Shown here piece after piece: positions 1 through 9,379 of a DNA stretch of 30,500 bases. Below the pieces are notes generated by a model. That model had not been told where the DNA came from and searched no databases. It worked only from the letters and a program-made list of their open reading frames with translations. A program made the position numbers and the translations under genes. Within the stretch, counting starts at the first letter, position 1. Each line of letters starts with the position of its first letter. This stretch comes from Bordetella parapertussis (GTDB lineage Bacteria > Pseudomonadota > Gammaproteobacteria > Burkholderiales > Burkholderiaceae_B), in contig CAMEAW010000026.1 in assembly GCA_945911685.1 (NCBI GenBank), forward strand, positions 1 through 30,500, read 5' to 3'.

Positions 1-10
1 CGGTCGAAAA

Positions 11-988
11 ATGAAAAAAATTAGCTTTGCTCTTTTACTCAGCGCGCTAAGCGTTTTTACAGCGCCCGCTTCAGCACAATCTGCAGCCTATCCAAACCAA
101 ACGATCAAGGTCATTATCGGTTTTGCGGCGGGTGGCCCTACCGATGTGATTGGACGTATTTTGGCGCAACACATGACGGGCACGCTCGGCCAATCGGTTG
201 TGGTCGAAAACCGCACGGGGGCGAACTCTCTGATCGGCACGCGCGAGGTCGCCAAGGCTAAGCCTGATGGTTATACGCTTTTGCTAGCCTCCCTTTCTCA
301 TAACGTCAATCCGTTGTTGCTGAAAGAAAAAGCTGAATACGAACCTCTCGGTAATTTTGCCCCCGTGTCTCTGGTGGCGAACTTACCTTTAGTTGTCGTG
401 ACAGCCTATGACGCCCCATACAACACGCTTGCCGAGTTGATCGCCAAGGGCAAAAGCGCGCCAGACACCCTGAGCTATGGCTCAGCCGGCAACGGTGGCT
501 CAGCACACTTAGCAGGGGCCTTAATGAGTACGGTTGCGGGTATTAAAACCTTGCATGTGCCGTTTCGGGGCAACGCGCCTGCGTTGACCGAGGTGATGGC
601 TGGCCGCGTGTCGTTTATGTTCTATCCCATGATCGGCATCGCCAATTTAGTGGCAGATAAGCGCTTAAAAGTCTTGGCAGTGGGCTCAAGCAAGCCGCTA
701 CCCGATTTTCCCGGGGTGCCCACGATGGATCAGTCGGGCTTCAAAGACTTTGAACAGACCGCGCCTTGGGTTGGCATGCTCGCCCCAGCGGGCACGCCAG
801 ATTCAGTAGTGAACACGCTCAATCGCGCAATGAAATTAGCCCTTCAGCAACCTGAGGTCATCCAGCGCATGAAAGAATTGGGGGCCACGCCTATTGGTGA
901 CTCGCCCGCAGAATTCAAAGCGTTTTTAATCAGTGATCGCGAGCGCTGGGCCAAGGTAATCGAGGCTTCAGGGATTCGGGCTGATTAA
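11..988 (+). CDS. Bug-family tripartite tricarboxylate transporter substrate-binding protein (TctC-like)
   Basis: Periplasmic solute-binding protein of the Bug/TctC family, 325 aa, the usual family length. Residues 1-22 form a Sec signal peptide: a Lys-Lys start, a hydrophobic core and an Ala-Ser-Ala cleavage site before Gln23. The mature protein begins with the family pattern YPNQTIKVIIGFAAGGPTD, followed by the RxxAxxM-like segment and the ligand-pocket loop SYGSAGNGGSAHLAG. Such proteins bind carboxylates or aromatic acids; the ligand cannot be read from the sequence. Only ten bases precede the ATG, so any upstream operon partner is outside the window. No TctA or TctB membrane partner is present, which is common because Bug genes are often orphans in Burkholderiales. 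The downstream gene is convergent. The family call is firm and the substrate is unknown. Confidence 0.93.
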   Translation: MKKISFALLLSALSVFTAPASAQSAAYPNQTIKVIIGFAAGGPTDVIGRILAQHMTGTLGQSVVVENRTGANSLIGTREVAKAKPDGYTLLLASLSHNVNPLLLKEKAEYEPLGNFAPVSLVANLPLVVVTAYDAPYNTLAELIAKGKSAPDTLSYGSAGNGGSAHLAGALMSTVAGIKTLHVPFRGNAPALTEVMAGRVSFMFYPMIGIANLVADKRLKVLAVGSSKPLPDFPGVPTMDQSGFKDFEQTAPWVGMLAPAGTPDSVVNTLNRAMKLALQQPEVIQRMKELGATPIGDSPAEFKAFLISDRERWAKVIEASGIRAD

Positions 989-1050
989 CCGCTGCTGGCC
1001 TTGGGCTATATTCTGGCCCGCTGCTAGGCGGCTTTGCCGCAACGGTTAAT
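984..1050. terminator. Possible bidirectional terminator region between convergent stops
   Basis: An 8-bp inverted repeat (attaaccg at 984-991, cggttaat at 1043-1050) contains both convergent stop codons. Inside it lie a small gcggc-ttt-gccgc hairpin (1028-1040) and a gggc/gccc pair. No T-run follows in either direction, so intrinsic termination is only inferred from position and symmetry. Confidence 0.3.
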
Positions 1051-2236
1051 TCTTAGGGCTTAGGGGCCGCAGGCCCCACGTCACCAACAGCCAAAGCGCG
1101 GATAACGCGCAGGCAGCCCAAAATACAGCTGCGGCACCACCCCAAACAACTAGGATGCCACCCAAGCTGCCACCCAAAAACAAGCCGGCGGCTTGGGCGG
1201 TATTGTAAAAACCAAGGGCTAAGCCCTTTAGCTCAGGCGGTGCGACGCGCGACACCAGCGACGGTTGCAGCGCTTCAAGCACGTTAAACATCACAAAAAA
1301 TGCAGTGAGCCCTGCCGCTAACAGATAAAAACCTTGGCTTGCCCAAGGCAACAAGGCAAACACGACCACCAAGCCCAAGACCGCTAAGCGCAGCATCGCG
1401 CGGTGCGCCCGCTTCTTTTCAGCGACAAATATCATTGGCACCATAAAAATAAACGAGCCAAAAATCACGGGCAGGTAGACCTTCCAGAGCTCGGCCGAGC
1501 TTAAGCCACCGAGCTTGATAAACAAGGGTGGCACCACTACAAACATCGCCACCTGTATCAAATGCAGACAAAACACGCCGAAATTTAAACGTAATAAATC
1601 AACGTGAGTGAACACTTGCATTGCCCGTGCGGGCTGTGCTGGCTTGGCGGCTAAGGGCACGACCGGCACCACAAAACGGGCCACCGCCAGACATACAACA
1701 CCTAGCAGGGCAATACTCCAGAACAATCCGGATAAGCCGCCTGCACCCACAATCAACGGAGCCGCCACCAAGGCCAGGGCAAAAGACAGGCCAATCGAGC
1801 CACCCACCATTGCCATCGCACGGGTCCGCACCTCGGGTCGGGTGGCATCGGCCAACCAGGCGGTGATGGCCGCCGAGATTGCGCCCGAGCCCTGAACCGC
1901 ACGACCGATTGTGATCCAAAAAATGTCGTTCGATAGCGCGCAAATCACACTACCCAAGACAAACAAAAGCAAACCCACCAGTACGACAGGTCGACGGCCC
2001 CAACGATCAGAGGCCAAACCAAAGGGGATTTGCATACAGGCTTGCGTCAGACCATACATGCCTAAGGCCAAGCCAACCCGCGCCGGGTCATCACCACCAA
2101 CCACACCCAGAGCGGCCACCGCAAACACAGGCAACAGCAAAAACAAACCCAACATACGTGCCGCAAACAAGCCCGCGAGCGCAAAACTGGCGCGGCGCTC
2201 GGTGGGAGTTAAGGACAACAACTGGGTGTCAGACAT
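1046..2236 (-). CDS. MFS transporter, YajR-like
   Basis: Inner-membrane major facilitator superfamily transporter of 396 aa with about 12 predicted membrane segments. The N-terminal half resembles E. coli Yaj[15 protein letters not shown], then [18 protein letters not shown], then MFS motif A as [14 protein letters not shown] in the loop between TM2 and TM3. YajR carries an extra soluble C-terminal YAM domain. This protein ends soon after the last membrane helix ([10 protein letters not shown]), so that domain is absent. I chose the ATG at 2236; a TTG codon lies immediately upstream at 2239. It is divergent from uvrA with about 119 bp between the starts, a pairing I recall from related Burkholderiales. 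Substrate is unknown; a drug-efflux role would be a guess. Confidence 0.88.
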   Translation of the reverse strand: MSDTQLLSLTPTERRASFALAGLFAARMLGLFLLLPVFAVAALGVVGGDDPARVGLALGMYGLTQACMQIPFGLASDRWGRRPVVLVGLLLFVLGSVICALSNDIFWITIGRAVQGSGAISAAITAWLADATRPEVRTRAMAMVGGSIGLSFALALVAAPLIVGAGGLSGLFWSIALLGVVCLAVARFVVPVVPLAAKPAQPARAMQVFTHVDLLRLNFGVFCLHLIQVAMFVVVPPLFIKLGGLSSAELWKVYLPVIFGSFIFMVPMIFVAEKKRAHRAMLRLAVLGLVVVFALLPWASQGFYLLAAGLTAFFVMFNVLEALQPSLVSRVAPPELKGLALGFYNTAQAAGLFLGGSLGGILVVWGGAAAVFWAACALSALWLLVTWGLRPLSPKN

Positions 2237-2355
2237 CAAACTCTAGTTTCAAAGTGGTAAGCGCATGCACGCCGGTAGCATCAGGGCGTTATAGTACCAA
2301 GTTGCCCTGCGTAAACGCAGCGGTTGCTGAAATACACATCTTCACCACAGGCCAC

Positions 2356-5259
2356 ATGGAAGAAATTCGTATTCGGGGTGCGCGCACCCATAACCTCAAA
2401 AACGTGTCGCTTGACCTGCCACGCCACAAACTGGTGGTCGTGACGGGCTTATCGGGATCGGGTAAGTCATCCCTTGCGTTTGATACCCTTTACGCCGAAG
2501 GACAGCGCCGTTACGTTGAAAGCTTATCGGCCTACGCCCGCCAGTTTTTGCAGTTAATGGATAAGCCTGACGTCGATTTAATCGAAGGCCTGTCACCCGC
2601 GATTTCAATTGAGCAAAAAGCTGCAGGGCACAACCCTCGCTCAACGGTTGGCACCATTACCGAAATCCACGACTATCTACGCTTGCTGTTTGCCCGTGTG
2701 GGCACGCCGTATTGTCCGTCACACGGCTTGCCGCTCGCCGCCCAAAACGTCAGTCAAATGGTCGATAGCGTGCTGGCCTGGCCCGCCGAGCGGCGCCTAG
2801 CCATCTTGGCTCCGATGGTACGCGACCGTAAGGGTAGTTTTGAGGATGAGTGCGCGAGCTTGCAGGCGCAAGGCTTCGTCAGGGTACGGGTCGACGGCGC
2901 AATGGTTGACCTGGACAGCATGCCCGAACTCAATAAAAACGAAAAACACGACATCGACGTGGTGATCGATCGTTTGCGCATCAAACCAGAAAGTAAACAG
3001 CGGTTGGCTGAAAGCTTTGAAACGGCATTAACGCTGGCACAGGGTCGGGTCGTCGCGCTTGATATGGACACCAATCAAGAGCACTTGTTTTCAAGTCGTT
3101 ATGCCTGTCCAGTCTGTAGTCACAGCCTGCCCGAGCTAGAGCCGCGCCTATTTAGTTTCAACAATCCGGTCGGTGCCTGTGCCAGCTGTGATGGCTTGGG
3201 AAGTGTGGGTTTTTTTGATCCCAAACGCGTAGTGGCGTTTCCAGAGTTGAGCCTGGGCTCAGGCGCCATTCGCGGCTGGGACAAACGTAATGCATTTACG
3301 TTTTCAATGCTCTCAAGCCTGGCCACGCATTATGAATTTGATATCGAAACCACTTGGGAAACCCTGCCTGAACAGCTGCGCCAGATTGTGTTGTTCGGCT
3401 CGGGCGAGGTTGAGCTGCCGTTTTTTTATCTGAATGAAAAAGGTCGTAGCAGCGTCAAGCGACACGCCTTTGAAGGCGTCATCCCCAACCTCGAGCGCCG
3501 CTGGAAAGAAACCGACTCGTCCGCCGTACGCGAAGAACTGGGCAAATACCGTGCGGTACAAACCTGCCCCGCCTGCCAGGGTTCGCGTCTGCGCGCCGAG
3601 GCGCGTCATGTGCGGATTGGTTCTGAGCGCATCGCACCACCCAAAGCCTTAGAAGGCACGCCCGAGGCGCTGCAATGGCAAGAACAAGGCCTGGCGATTT
3701 ATGAAGTTGAAGCGCAACCGCTGTCGCAATGCCTCAAATGGTTTCAAGACTTGCGCCTGACAGGTGCGCGCCAAGAGATTGCTCAACGTATTGTGCGTGA
3801 GATCGAAGCGCGCTTAAGTTTCTTAAACAATGTGGGTTTGAATTATTTATCGCTTGATCGCAGCGCCGATACGATTTCGGGCGGTGAAGCGCAGCGCATC
3901 AGGCTGGCCAGCCAGATCGGCTCGGGCCTAACGGGTGTGATGTACGTGCTGGATGAGCCCTCAATCGGCCTGCACCAACGCGATAACGATCGCTTAATTG
4001 CCACGCTTCAGCATCTGCGTGATTTAGGAAACAGTGTGATTGTGGTTGAGCACGACGAAGATATGATCCGCCAAGCCGACTGGGTGGTCGATATGGGCCC
4101 GGGCGCTGGTGAGCATGGCGGGCAAATTGTGGCGCAAGGCACACCCACACAAATTGAACAAAACTCTGCGTCAATCACCGGTCAGTATATGAGTGGCACA
4201 CGGGCGATTGCGGTCCCCAAACGTCGGCCACTTAGCGAAGAACAGGCATGGCTCAGCCTCACGGGTTGTAGTGGCAATAATTTAAAAGCAGTCGACCTGC
4301 GCATCCCAGCGGGTAAGTTCGTCTGTGTCAGTGGCGTTTCAGGCTCGGGTAAATCCACACTGATTAATGACACGCTAGCAGTAGTCATGTCGCGCGCGTT
4401 ACACCATGCGCAAAGTGAACCGGCACCTTATTTAGGTCTGACCGGTCTTGAAAATTTTGACAAGATTATCAGCGTCGATCAAAGCCCGATTGGCCGCACA
4501 CCGCGCAGTAATCCCGCGACCTACACGGGCTTATTCACGCCGATTCGCGAATTGTTCGCTGGCACGCCCGAAGCGCGCACGCGTGGCTATGACCCAGGAC
4601 GCTTTAGCTTTAACGTCAAAGGCGGGCGCTGTGAAGCCTGTCAGGGCGACGGTGTCGTGAAAGTTGAAATGCATTTTTTGCCTGATATGTATGTGCCGTG
4701 CGACGTGTGCGTTGGTAAGCGCTACAACCGCGAGACGCTTGAGATTCGCTATCGCGGCCGTAACATCACTGAGGTGCTCGAGTTAACGGTTGAACAGGCG
4801 CTGGTGTATTTTGATGCGGTACCGTCGATTGCACGCAAGCTGCAAACCTTGATGGATGTCGGCCTGTCGTATTTGCGCCTGGGGCAAAGTGCCACCACGC
4901 TTTCAGGCGGTGAAGCCCAGCGCGTCAAGCTCTCGCTTGAGTTGTCAAAGCGCAGTACTGGTCGCACCTTTTATATTTTGGATGAGCCCACGACCGGGCT
5001 ACATTTTCAGGATATTGCCTTACTACTACAGGTACTCAATCAACTGGTCGAGGCAGGTAATACTGTCGTGGTGATTGAGCATAATCTTGATGTCATCAAA
5101 ACAGCGGACTGGGTGATTGATATGGGTCCAGAAGGCGGCGATGGCGGTGGCCAGATCGTGGCGCAAGGCACGCCTGAATTGATTGCCGCCGCTAAAGCCA
5201 GTCACACTGGGCATTACTTAGCGCCAGTGTTGAAGCGCCCTCGCGCTCGTGCGTTGTAG
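2356..5259 (+). CDS. uvrA: UvrABC excinuclease subunit A
   Basis: DNA damage-recognition ATPase of nucleotide excision repair, 967 aa from the ATG at 2356 (E. coli UvrA is 940 aa). The open frame extends 66 codons upstream, but that part overlaps the divergent MFS gene and does not look like UvrA; the protein proper begins [16 protein letters not shown]. Visible motifs are Walker A1 (G31-S39, GLSGSGKSS), zinc module 1 (C251, C254, C275, C278), ABC signature 1 around S508 (SGGEAQR), Walker A2 (G660-T668, GVSGSGKST), zinc module 2 (C759, C762, C782, C785) and signature 2 around S850. Both Walker B segments ([18 protein letters not shown]) are intact. I see no CTGT-N8-ACAG LexA box in 2237-2355 and no strong Shine-Dalgarno. 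Repeats follow the stop codon. Confidence 0.98.
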   Translation: MEEIRIRGARTHNLKNVSLDLPRHKLVVVTGLSGSGKSSLAFDTLYAEGQRRYVESLSAYARQFLQLMDKPDVDLIEGLSPAISIEQKAAGHNPRSTVGTITEIHDYLRLLFARVGTPYCPSHGLPLAAQNVSQMVDSVLAWPAERRLAILAPMVRDRKGSFEDECASLQAQGFVRVRVDGAMVDLDSMPELNKNEKHDIDVVIDRLRIKPESKQRLAESFETALTLAQGRVVALDMDTNQEHLFSSRYACPVCSHSLPELEPRLFSFNNPVGACASCDGLGSVGFFDPKRVVAFPELSLGSGAIRGWDKRNAFTFSMLSSLATHYEFDIETTWETLPEQLRQIVLFGSGEVELPFFYLNEKGRSSVKRHAFEGVIPNLERRWKETDSSAVREELGKYRAVQTCPACQGSRLRAEARHVRIGSERIAPPKALEGTPEALQWQEQGLAIYEVEAQPLSQCLKWFQDLRLTGARQEIAQRIVREIEARLSFLNNVGLNYLSLDRSADTISGGEAQRIRLASQIGSGLTGVMYVLDEPSIGLHQRDNDRLIATLQHLRDLGNSVIVVEHDEDMIRQADWVVDMGPGAGEHGGQIVAQGTPTQIEQNSASITGQYMSGTRAIAVPKRRPLSEEQAWLSLTGCSGNNLKAVDLRIPAGKFVCVSGVSGSGKSTLINDTLAVVMSRALHHAQSEPAPYLGLTGLENFDKIISVDQSPIGRTPRSNPATYTGLFTPIRELFAGTPEARTRGYDPGRFSFNVKGGRCEACQGDGVVKVEMHFLPDMYVPCDVCVGKRYNRETLEIRYRGRNITEVLELTVEQALVYFDAVPSIARKLQTLMDVGLSYLRLGQSATTLSGGEAQRVKLSLELSKRSTGRTFYILDEPTTGLHFQDIALLLQVLNQLVEAGNTVVVIEHNLDVIKTADWVIDMGPEGGDGGGQIVAQGTPELIAAAKASHTGHYLAPVLKRPRARAL

Positions 5260-5309
5260 CGCTACAGCGTTACAGCGTTATAGCGTTGCGCGTTATAACG
5301 TTGTAGCGC
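5252..5309 (+). repeat. Degenerate 8-bp tandem repeat at the uvrA 3' end
   Basis: Starting at the uvrA stop codon, about six imperfect copies of an 8-bp unit run head to tail: tacagcgt (5263), tacagcgt (5271), tatagcgt (5279), a 7-bp tgcgcgt (5287), tataacgt (5294) and tgtagcgc (5302). The 11-mer cgttgtagcgc, which includes the uvrA stop TAG, occurs at 5252-5262 and again at 5299-5309. The array also contains the palindromes gtagcgctac (5256-5265) and cgttataacg (5291-5300). Confidence 0.8.
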
Positions 5310-5311
5310 AG

Positions 5312-5345
5312 GCAACGCTGCGAGCGCTTGAGCTAGCAGCGTTGC
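5312..5345. terminator. Hairpin between convergent uvrA and lipoprotein genes
   Basis: A perfect 10-bp inverted repeat (gcaacgctgc at 5312-5321, gcagcgttgc at 5336-5345) with a 14-nt loop lies between two convergent genes. Position and stem strength suggest a bidirectional transcription stop. There is no T-run on either strand, so it could instead protect 3' ends. Confidence 0.5.
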
Positions 5346-5350
5346 TTGCG

Positions 5351-6226
5351 TTAAGGCAAACCAAAAAATCTTAATTGCGCAGCAGCCGTGCTGCCGCAGC
5401 GCGCCGACTCAAATAAGGGCAACTTTGACTCGCAACGCAGCCCACCACTTAAGCCCGATGCATCAAGGGGTTTGCCTGGTTCACCGCTACCAGCGCCTGG
5501 TTGGTCTGCTGCCCAACGCCCCCACAGCACAGTCACTTGACTAGATTTTCTGCAACCACCTTGGGTGCGGCCGTCACAAATATTGAAGGCTGCCGTCAAG
5601 GCACTGTTTGCATTAGGATGACCACACACGGCGGAGTAGGCGCGCAAGGTGCCACCACCTTGCACCGAGCCTTGTTGCGACACAACTGAAGCGACCCAGC
5701 CTGGCGAGCAGGTGCTTTCGACGGTTGCACGCGAGGTCGCCTCGCCTCCTGTACGGCTGAGATAGTCACGTGTGAGCGCCGCAGGATCTTGCCCGGCACG
5801 CGCCTCAACAAAGACGAGCGTGCAGGTATTGCCCGAGCGAGTGGGGGTGCATGTTTGAACAAGAGAAAGTTTGAGTTCACCGAGGTTTGCCGCGCCACCG
5901 GTGACGAGTACAGCCGAACCAGTTTGCTCGGCTGCAGGCTGCGGCACCGAACTTGAAAACGCTGCGGGTGCGTTTTCAACTAAGGGGGTGCCCGCGACTG
6001 GCGTCGTAGAAAAATCACCCGGCGCAGCAATCGGCATCGCCATCGCGACCGGGCTACTGTCAGCTGAACCACCGCTGGCGTTACCGATCGGTGCCGCACG
6101 TTGTGAGCAAGCGGTGAGGCCCGTCAACGCGATCAGGGCGAATGAGACCAAGCTAACACGTACGCGAGTACTTGCGCAGGTTTTGTGCGCGCGATGATCA
6201 AGAGCGATCGGTTTAATATTTTTCAC
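5351..6226 (-). CDS. Putative outer-membrane or periplasmic lipoprotein of unknown function
   Basis: A 291-aa protein with a long basic N-terminus, a hydrophobic stretch (residues 24-36) and a lipobox L37-T38-A39-C40, so lipidation at Cys40 is likely. After it comes a low-complexity Ser/Ala/Pro/Gly linker (about 41-110). A globular Cys-containing part follows, with Cys in CTPTRSGNTCTL, STCSPGW, SAVCGH, NICDGRTQGGC and LRCES; the spacing suggests disulphides in the periplasm. The segment ALTAAFNICDGRTQGGC faintly recalls DUF4189-type proteins, but I would not assign it. The start is GTG at 6226, supported by a GAGGGG Shine-Dalgarno about 7 nt upstream. It is convergent with uvrA and lies downstream of dgt with a repeat array between them. 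Function not recognised. Confidence 0.75.
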   Translation of the reverse strand: MKNIKPIALDHRAHKTCASTRVRVSLVSFALIALTGLTACSQRAAPIGNASGGSADSSPVAMAMPIAAPGDFSTTPVAGTPLVENAPAAFSSSVPQPAAEQTGSAVLVTGGAANLGELKLSLVQTCTPTRSGNTCTLVFVEARAGQDPAALTRDYLSRTGGEATSRATVESTCSPGWVASVVSQQGSVQGGGTLRAYSAVCGHPNANSALTAAFNICDGRTQGGCRKSSQVTVLWGRWAADQPGAGSGEPGKPLDASGLSGGLRCESKLPLFESARCGSTAAAQLRFFGLP

Positions 6227-6318
6227 GGTATCCCCTCTGTACTGACGCAGCCCGGCGAAGGCGCCGACTCTGTAATCCTAGCACCGATCCAGACGCGCAC
6301 CCAAACTTGAAACCTCGC

Positions 6319-6420
6319 AAACTGATCGGCCCTGCTTGACACTAATTAAACTGATTGCCCATGCTTGACACAAATCAAACTGATCGCTGTGGCTGAACAC
6401 TAATCAAACTGATCGCCCAT
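6319..6420. repeat. 29-bp tandem repeat array at the 3' end of dgt
   Basis: Three consecutive 29-bp units start at 6319, 6348 and 6377, and a partial fourth starts at 6406. Each begins aaactgat. Units 1 and 2 differ at 5 of 29 positions and share the core cttgacac; unit 3 is more diverged. The fourth copy (15 matching bases to 6420) is coding: it supplies the last residues of the dgt product (MGDQFD). The dgt stop TAG (6402-6400) falls inside unit 3. The arrangement resembles a minisatellite seeded from the gene's own 3' end. Confidence 0.88.
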
Positions 6421-7539
6421 ACGAAATAAGCGATGGTGCTCACGGATTGCGTACCGATCGGTCATACCAGCAATGTAATCCGAAATCGCACGCGCTTGAA
6501 CCGTTTTATCATCATGCCAGTAATCAGGCGGTAACAAACGCGGCTCTTGCACAAATGCACTAAATAATTCGCGCACGATCCGACGCGCCTTGTTCGTCAT
6601 GCGCATCACTTTGTAGTGGCGATACAAGTTTTCAAACAAGAATTTTTTAAGCGTATCGGCCTCGTGCCTGATATTGCTTGAAAACGCGACCAGCGGACCG
6701 CAGCGTCGTGCAACTTGGGCGTCAGCGGGCTGAGCTTGGGCCAGCTTGGCCGAAGTGGTCTGGGTCACATCGGTAATCAAGGTGTTGATCATGCTGCGAA
6801 TAGTTTCTGCGACTAAACGTCGCGCAACCAAGTCAGGCCAAGCCTGGGTAACCCGCGCATAATGTCGAGCAAAAATCGGTACCGTTTGCAATTGCTCAAG
6901 CGTTAGCAAACCCGAACGCAAACCATCATCTATATCATGATTGTTATATGCGATTTCATCTGCCAGATTTGCCAGTTGCGCTTCAAGCGAGGGTTGCGTA
7001 CGTTCAATAAAGCGTTGCCCGACATCACCCAAACGCTTGGCGTGCGCGAGCGAACAATGTTTCAAAATACCTTCGCGCGTTTCAAAGCATAAGTTTAAGC
7101 CGTTAAAGGCTGCATAGCGCTCTTCAAGCTCATCTACCACCCGTAGGCTTTGCAAATTATGCTCAAACCCGCCGGCCTCTGGGGCAAACTCACGCATGCA
7201 GGCGTTGAGTTCGTCTTGCCCTGCGTGGCCAAACGGAGTGTGTCCTAAATCATGGGCGAGGGCGATCGCTTCGGTGAGGTCTTCGCTTAAGCGCAAACTG
7301 CGCGCAATCACCCGCGCAATTTGTGCCACCTCAAGCGAGTGGGTGAGGCGTGTACGAAACAGATCGCCTTCATGGTTGATAAAAACTTGTGTCTTATATT
7401 CAAGTCGTCTAAAGGCGCCCGCGTGCACAATACGATCGCGATCGCGTTGAAACTCGCTGCGATTAGCGGGGGCGGGTTCTTGATAGCGACGGCCCTGGCT
7501 CGCTTCAGATTTAGACGCGTAAACAGCAAGTTCAATCAT
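6400..7539 (-). CDS. dgt: Deoxyguanosinetriphosphate triphosphohydrolase-like protein (HD domain)
   Basis: HD-superfamily dNTP triphosphohydrolase, 379 aa, of the shorter 'dGTPase-like' subclass. It hydrolyses deoxynucleoside triphosphates to the nucleoside and tripolyphosphate. The conserved N-terminal stretch (R34[19 protein letters not shown]) is followed by metal ligands H67 (RLTHSLEV) and H96-D97 ([13 protein letters not shown]), with a later Asp in the [12 protein letters not shown] segment. The start ATG at 7539 has a GGGA eight bases upstream. The gene lies 56 bp after aroB and forms the tail of an aroK-aroB-dgt operon, an order I recall from Bordetella. The last five codons and stop lie in a 29-bp tandem repeat, so the extreme C-terminus may differ from relatives. 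Confidence 0.93.
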   Translation of the reverse strand: MIELAVYASKSEASQGRRYQEPAPANRSEFQRDRDRIVHAGAFRRLEYKTQVFINHEGDLFRTRLTHSLEVAQIARVIARSLRLSEDLTEAIALAHDLGHTPFGHAGQDELNACMREFAPEAGGFEHNLQSLRVVDELEERYAAFNGLNLCFETREGILKHCSLAHAKRLGDVGQRFIERTQPSLEAQLANLADEIAYNNHDIDDGLRSGLLTLEQLQTVPIFARHYARVTQAWPDLVARRLVAETIRSMINTLITDVTQTTSAKLAQAQPADAQVARRCGPLVAFSSNIRHEADTLKKFLFENLYRHYKVMRMTNKARRIVRELFSAFVQEPRLLPPDYWHDDKTVQARAISDYIAGMTDRYAIREHHRLFRMGDQFD

Positions 7540-7595
7540 CGTGTGTGTCCCATGTTGACGGCTCAGCCATCAATGCAAGCCGCTTACGTGTGCAC

Positions 7596-8675
7596 TCAAG
7601 CGGTGTTGCGCAAAATCACCTTCGCTACTAAATCAGCGGGTGCGGCGCGACGAATCGTTTCGCCAATTTTTGGCATCAAAATAAAATTGATTTCTCCGGC
7701 TTCGGTTTTTTTGTCGCCACGCATCAGTTGCATCCAATGGTCAACGCCGCCAAGCCGTGGCCCTAGGATCGGGCAACCAATTGCGCGCACCAGGGCACGC
7801 ACCCGTTGCACATCCGCCTGCGAAAAACCAAACAACTCTGCTGATAAATCAGCAGCCATCACCAGCCCGCAGCCCACCGCTTCGCCATGTAACCACTCGC
7901 CATAGCCCAGGCCTGCTTCAATCGCATGACCAAAGGTATGGCCCAAATTCAAGATCGCCCGCAACCCGGTTTCGCGCTCGTCTTTTGAAACAACCCAGGC
8001 TTTAAATTCGCACGAGCGGCGAATGGCTAGCGCTAAAAGTTCGGGATCGCGCGCACGCAAGCCTGCTACATTTTTTTCGCACCACTCAAAAAATTCTGGA
8101 TCAAGAATCAAACCGTACTTAATCACTTCAGCTAAGCCCGCAGACATTTCGCGGTCGGGTAGCGTATTGAGCACCGTGGTATCAATCTCAACCGCAAGCG
8201 GTTGGTAAAACGCGCCGATCATATTTTTACCGAGCGGATGATTCACAGCGGTTTTGCCACCGACAGACGAATCTACTTGAGCCAACAGCGTTGTGGGCAC
8301 TTGCACAAAGCGCACGCCGCGTTGATAGACCGCGGCAGCAAAGCCCGCCATGTCGCCAATTACGCCGCCACCCAAGGCAACGATGACCGTACGCCGATCG
8401 AGTTGCGCGCCAAGCATGGCATCAAAAATCAGGTTCAACGTTTCTAAGGTTTTATAGGCTTCGCCATCGGGCAAAATAACCGGTATCAAGCGCTTGCCGG
8501 TTGTTGCCAACACTTGGGTCACCCGCTCACCCATCAGCGCCTGTACGGCAGGGTTGGTGATCAGTACGATCGAGGTCGCATCAGACGGAATCGTTTGAGC
8601 AAGGGACTCAAGGCGCCCGGGGGCGATACGAATCGGATAGTGCCCGCCTGGGGTCGCGACATCTACGGTGTGCAT
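7596..8675 (-). CDS. aroB: 3-dehydroquinate synthase
   Basis: Second step of the shikimate pathway: converts DAHP to 3-dehydroquinate in the cytoplasm using NAD+ and a divalent metal. 359 aa, typical length. Motifs: D70-GEAYKTL (nucleotide/substrate loop), the NAD-binding turn GGGVIGD (102-108), VPTTLLAQVDSSVGGKT (126-142) with the conserved Lys, NLGHTFGHAIE with metal-binding His, and LHGEAVGCG with the second His. The ATG start at 8675 overlaps the 3' end of aroK by 13 bp, indicating translational coupling. No strong Shine-Dalgarno is visible within aroK. The following gene is dgt, transcribed in the same direction. Confidence 0.97.
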   Translation of the reverse strand: MHTVDVATPGGHYPIRIAPGRLESLAQTIPSDATSIVLITNPAVQALMGERVTQVLATTGKRLIPVILPDGEAYKTLETLNLIFDAMLGAQLDRRTVIVALGGGVIGDMAGFAAAVYQRGVRFVQVPTTLLAQVDSSVGGKTAVNHPLGKNMIGAFYQPLAVEIDTTVLNTLPDREMSAGLAEVIKYGLILDPEFFEWCEKNVAGLRARDPELLALAIRRSCEFKAWVVSKDERETGLRAILNLGHTFGHAIEAGLGYGEWLHGEAVGCGLVMAADLSAELFGFSQADVQRVRALVRAIGCPILGPRLGGVDHWMQLMRGDKKTEAGEINFILMPKIGETIRRAAPADLVAKVILRNTA

Positions 8676-9379
8676 GGCTTGTTCTCTGGTGGATGACTGG
8701 CAGTAAAGTCTGCCCGCATATTTTCTGAAGAATTCTCGGGCTGGCGCTGCGCGTGTTGGTCAATCGCCTTATTCATCTGTTTGAGGCGCTCGACGAGCTG
8801 CGCCACTAATTGCGCAACCGAGGTCGACCCCGTATCCATCACAATATCAGCCACCTCACGATACAAGGGCTCGCGTAATTCAAGCAAGCTGCGCAGGGTG
8901 CCGCGGGGGTCTGCCGTGGCCAACAAGGGTCGATTGCGATCGCGGCTGGTGCGACGATACAGTTCATCGACGCTCGCTCTAAGATAAATCACGACACCCC
9001 GAGTGCGTAAGGCATTGCGATTTTCTAGGGCTAGTACGGCACCACCCCCCGTGGCCATCACTAGGCCTGGTCGCAGCGTGCAATCATCTAGCACTTGACA
9101 CTCGCGCTTACGAAAACCTGTTTCGCCTTCGATTTCAAAAATAGTCGGAATACGCACACCACAGCGTGCCTCGAGCTCGTGGTCAAGGTCGAGAAACTCG
9201 CGCTGCAAGGCTTTTGCGAGGCTTTTACCAATCGTCGTTTTGCCAGCACCCATCATCCCGACCAAAAAGATCGGGATCTGGCTTGCGTAGACGCTCTGCG
9301 GCGCGGACACAACGGATGCCGTTTGCGTAAGATTTAGGTCGCCACTGTCGTGCGGCTCGGGGGTCAACACGTTATTCAT
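8663..9379 (-). CDS. aroK: Shikimate kinase
   Basis: Phosphorylates shikimate at the 3-OH with ATP. From the ATG at 9379 the product is 238 aa, longer than the usual ~175 aa. The kinase core starts near residue 34. It contains Walker A GMMGAGKTT (41-49), the shikimate-binding DLDHELEARCG segment, ETGFRKRE, the GGGAV loop (ATGGGAVL) and the LID arginine region RDRNRPLL. About 33 residues precede the core and about 35 polar residues (QHAQRQPENSSEN...) follow it. The frame remains open upstream to a TTG at 9436, so the exact start is uncertain. It is first in an aroK-aroB-dgt operon and divergent from the PBP1A gene. In many proteobacteria pil genes sit in this position; they are absent here. 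Confidence 0.93.
   Translation of the reverse strand: MNNVLTPEPHDSGDLNLTQTASVVSAPQSVYASQIPIFLVGMMGAGKTTIGKSLAKALQREFLDLDHELEARCGVRIPTIFEIEGETGFRKRECQVLDDCTLRPGLVMATGGGAVLALENRNALRTRGVVIYLRASVDELYRRTSRDRNRPLLATADPRGTLRSLLELREPLYREVADIVMDTGSTSVAQLVAQLVERLKQMNKAIDQHAQRQPENSSENMRADFTASHPPENKPCTP

Noticed and set aside
1599..1943. Open frames opposite or inside the MFS gene and similar frames within other genes
   Set aside because: They overlap clearly recognisable genes, have no ribosome-binding sites of note and no family features.
2158..2355. 66-codon N-terminal extension of uvrA
   Set aside because: It overlaps the divergent MFS gene, lacks UvrA similarity, and the ATG at 2356 begins the conserved sequence.
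7261..7450. GCGATCGC palindromes in dgt (and one in aroK) as a possible genome signature
   Set aside because: A handful of occurrences inside coding sequence is not enough to claim a HIP1-like or uptake motif.
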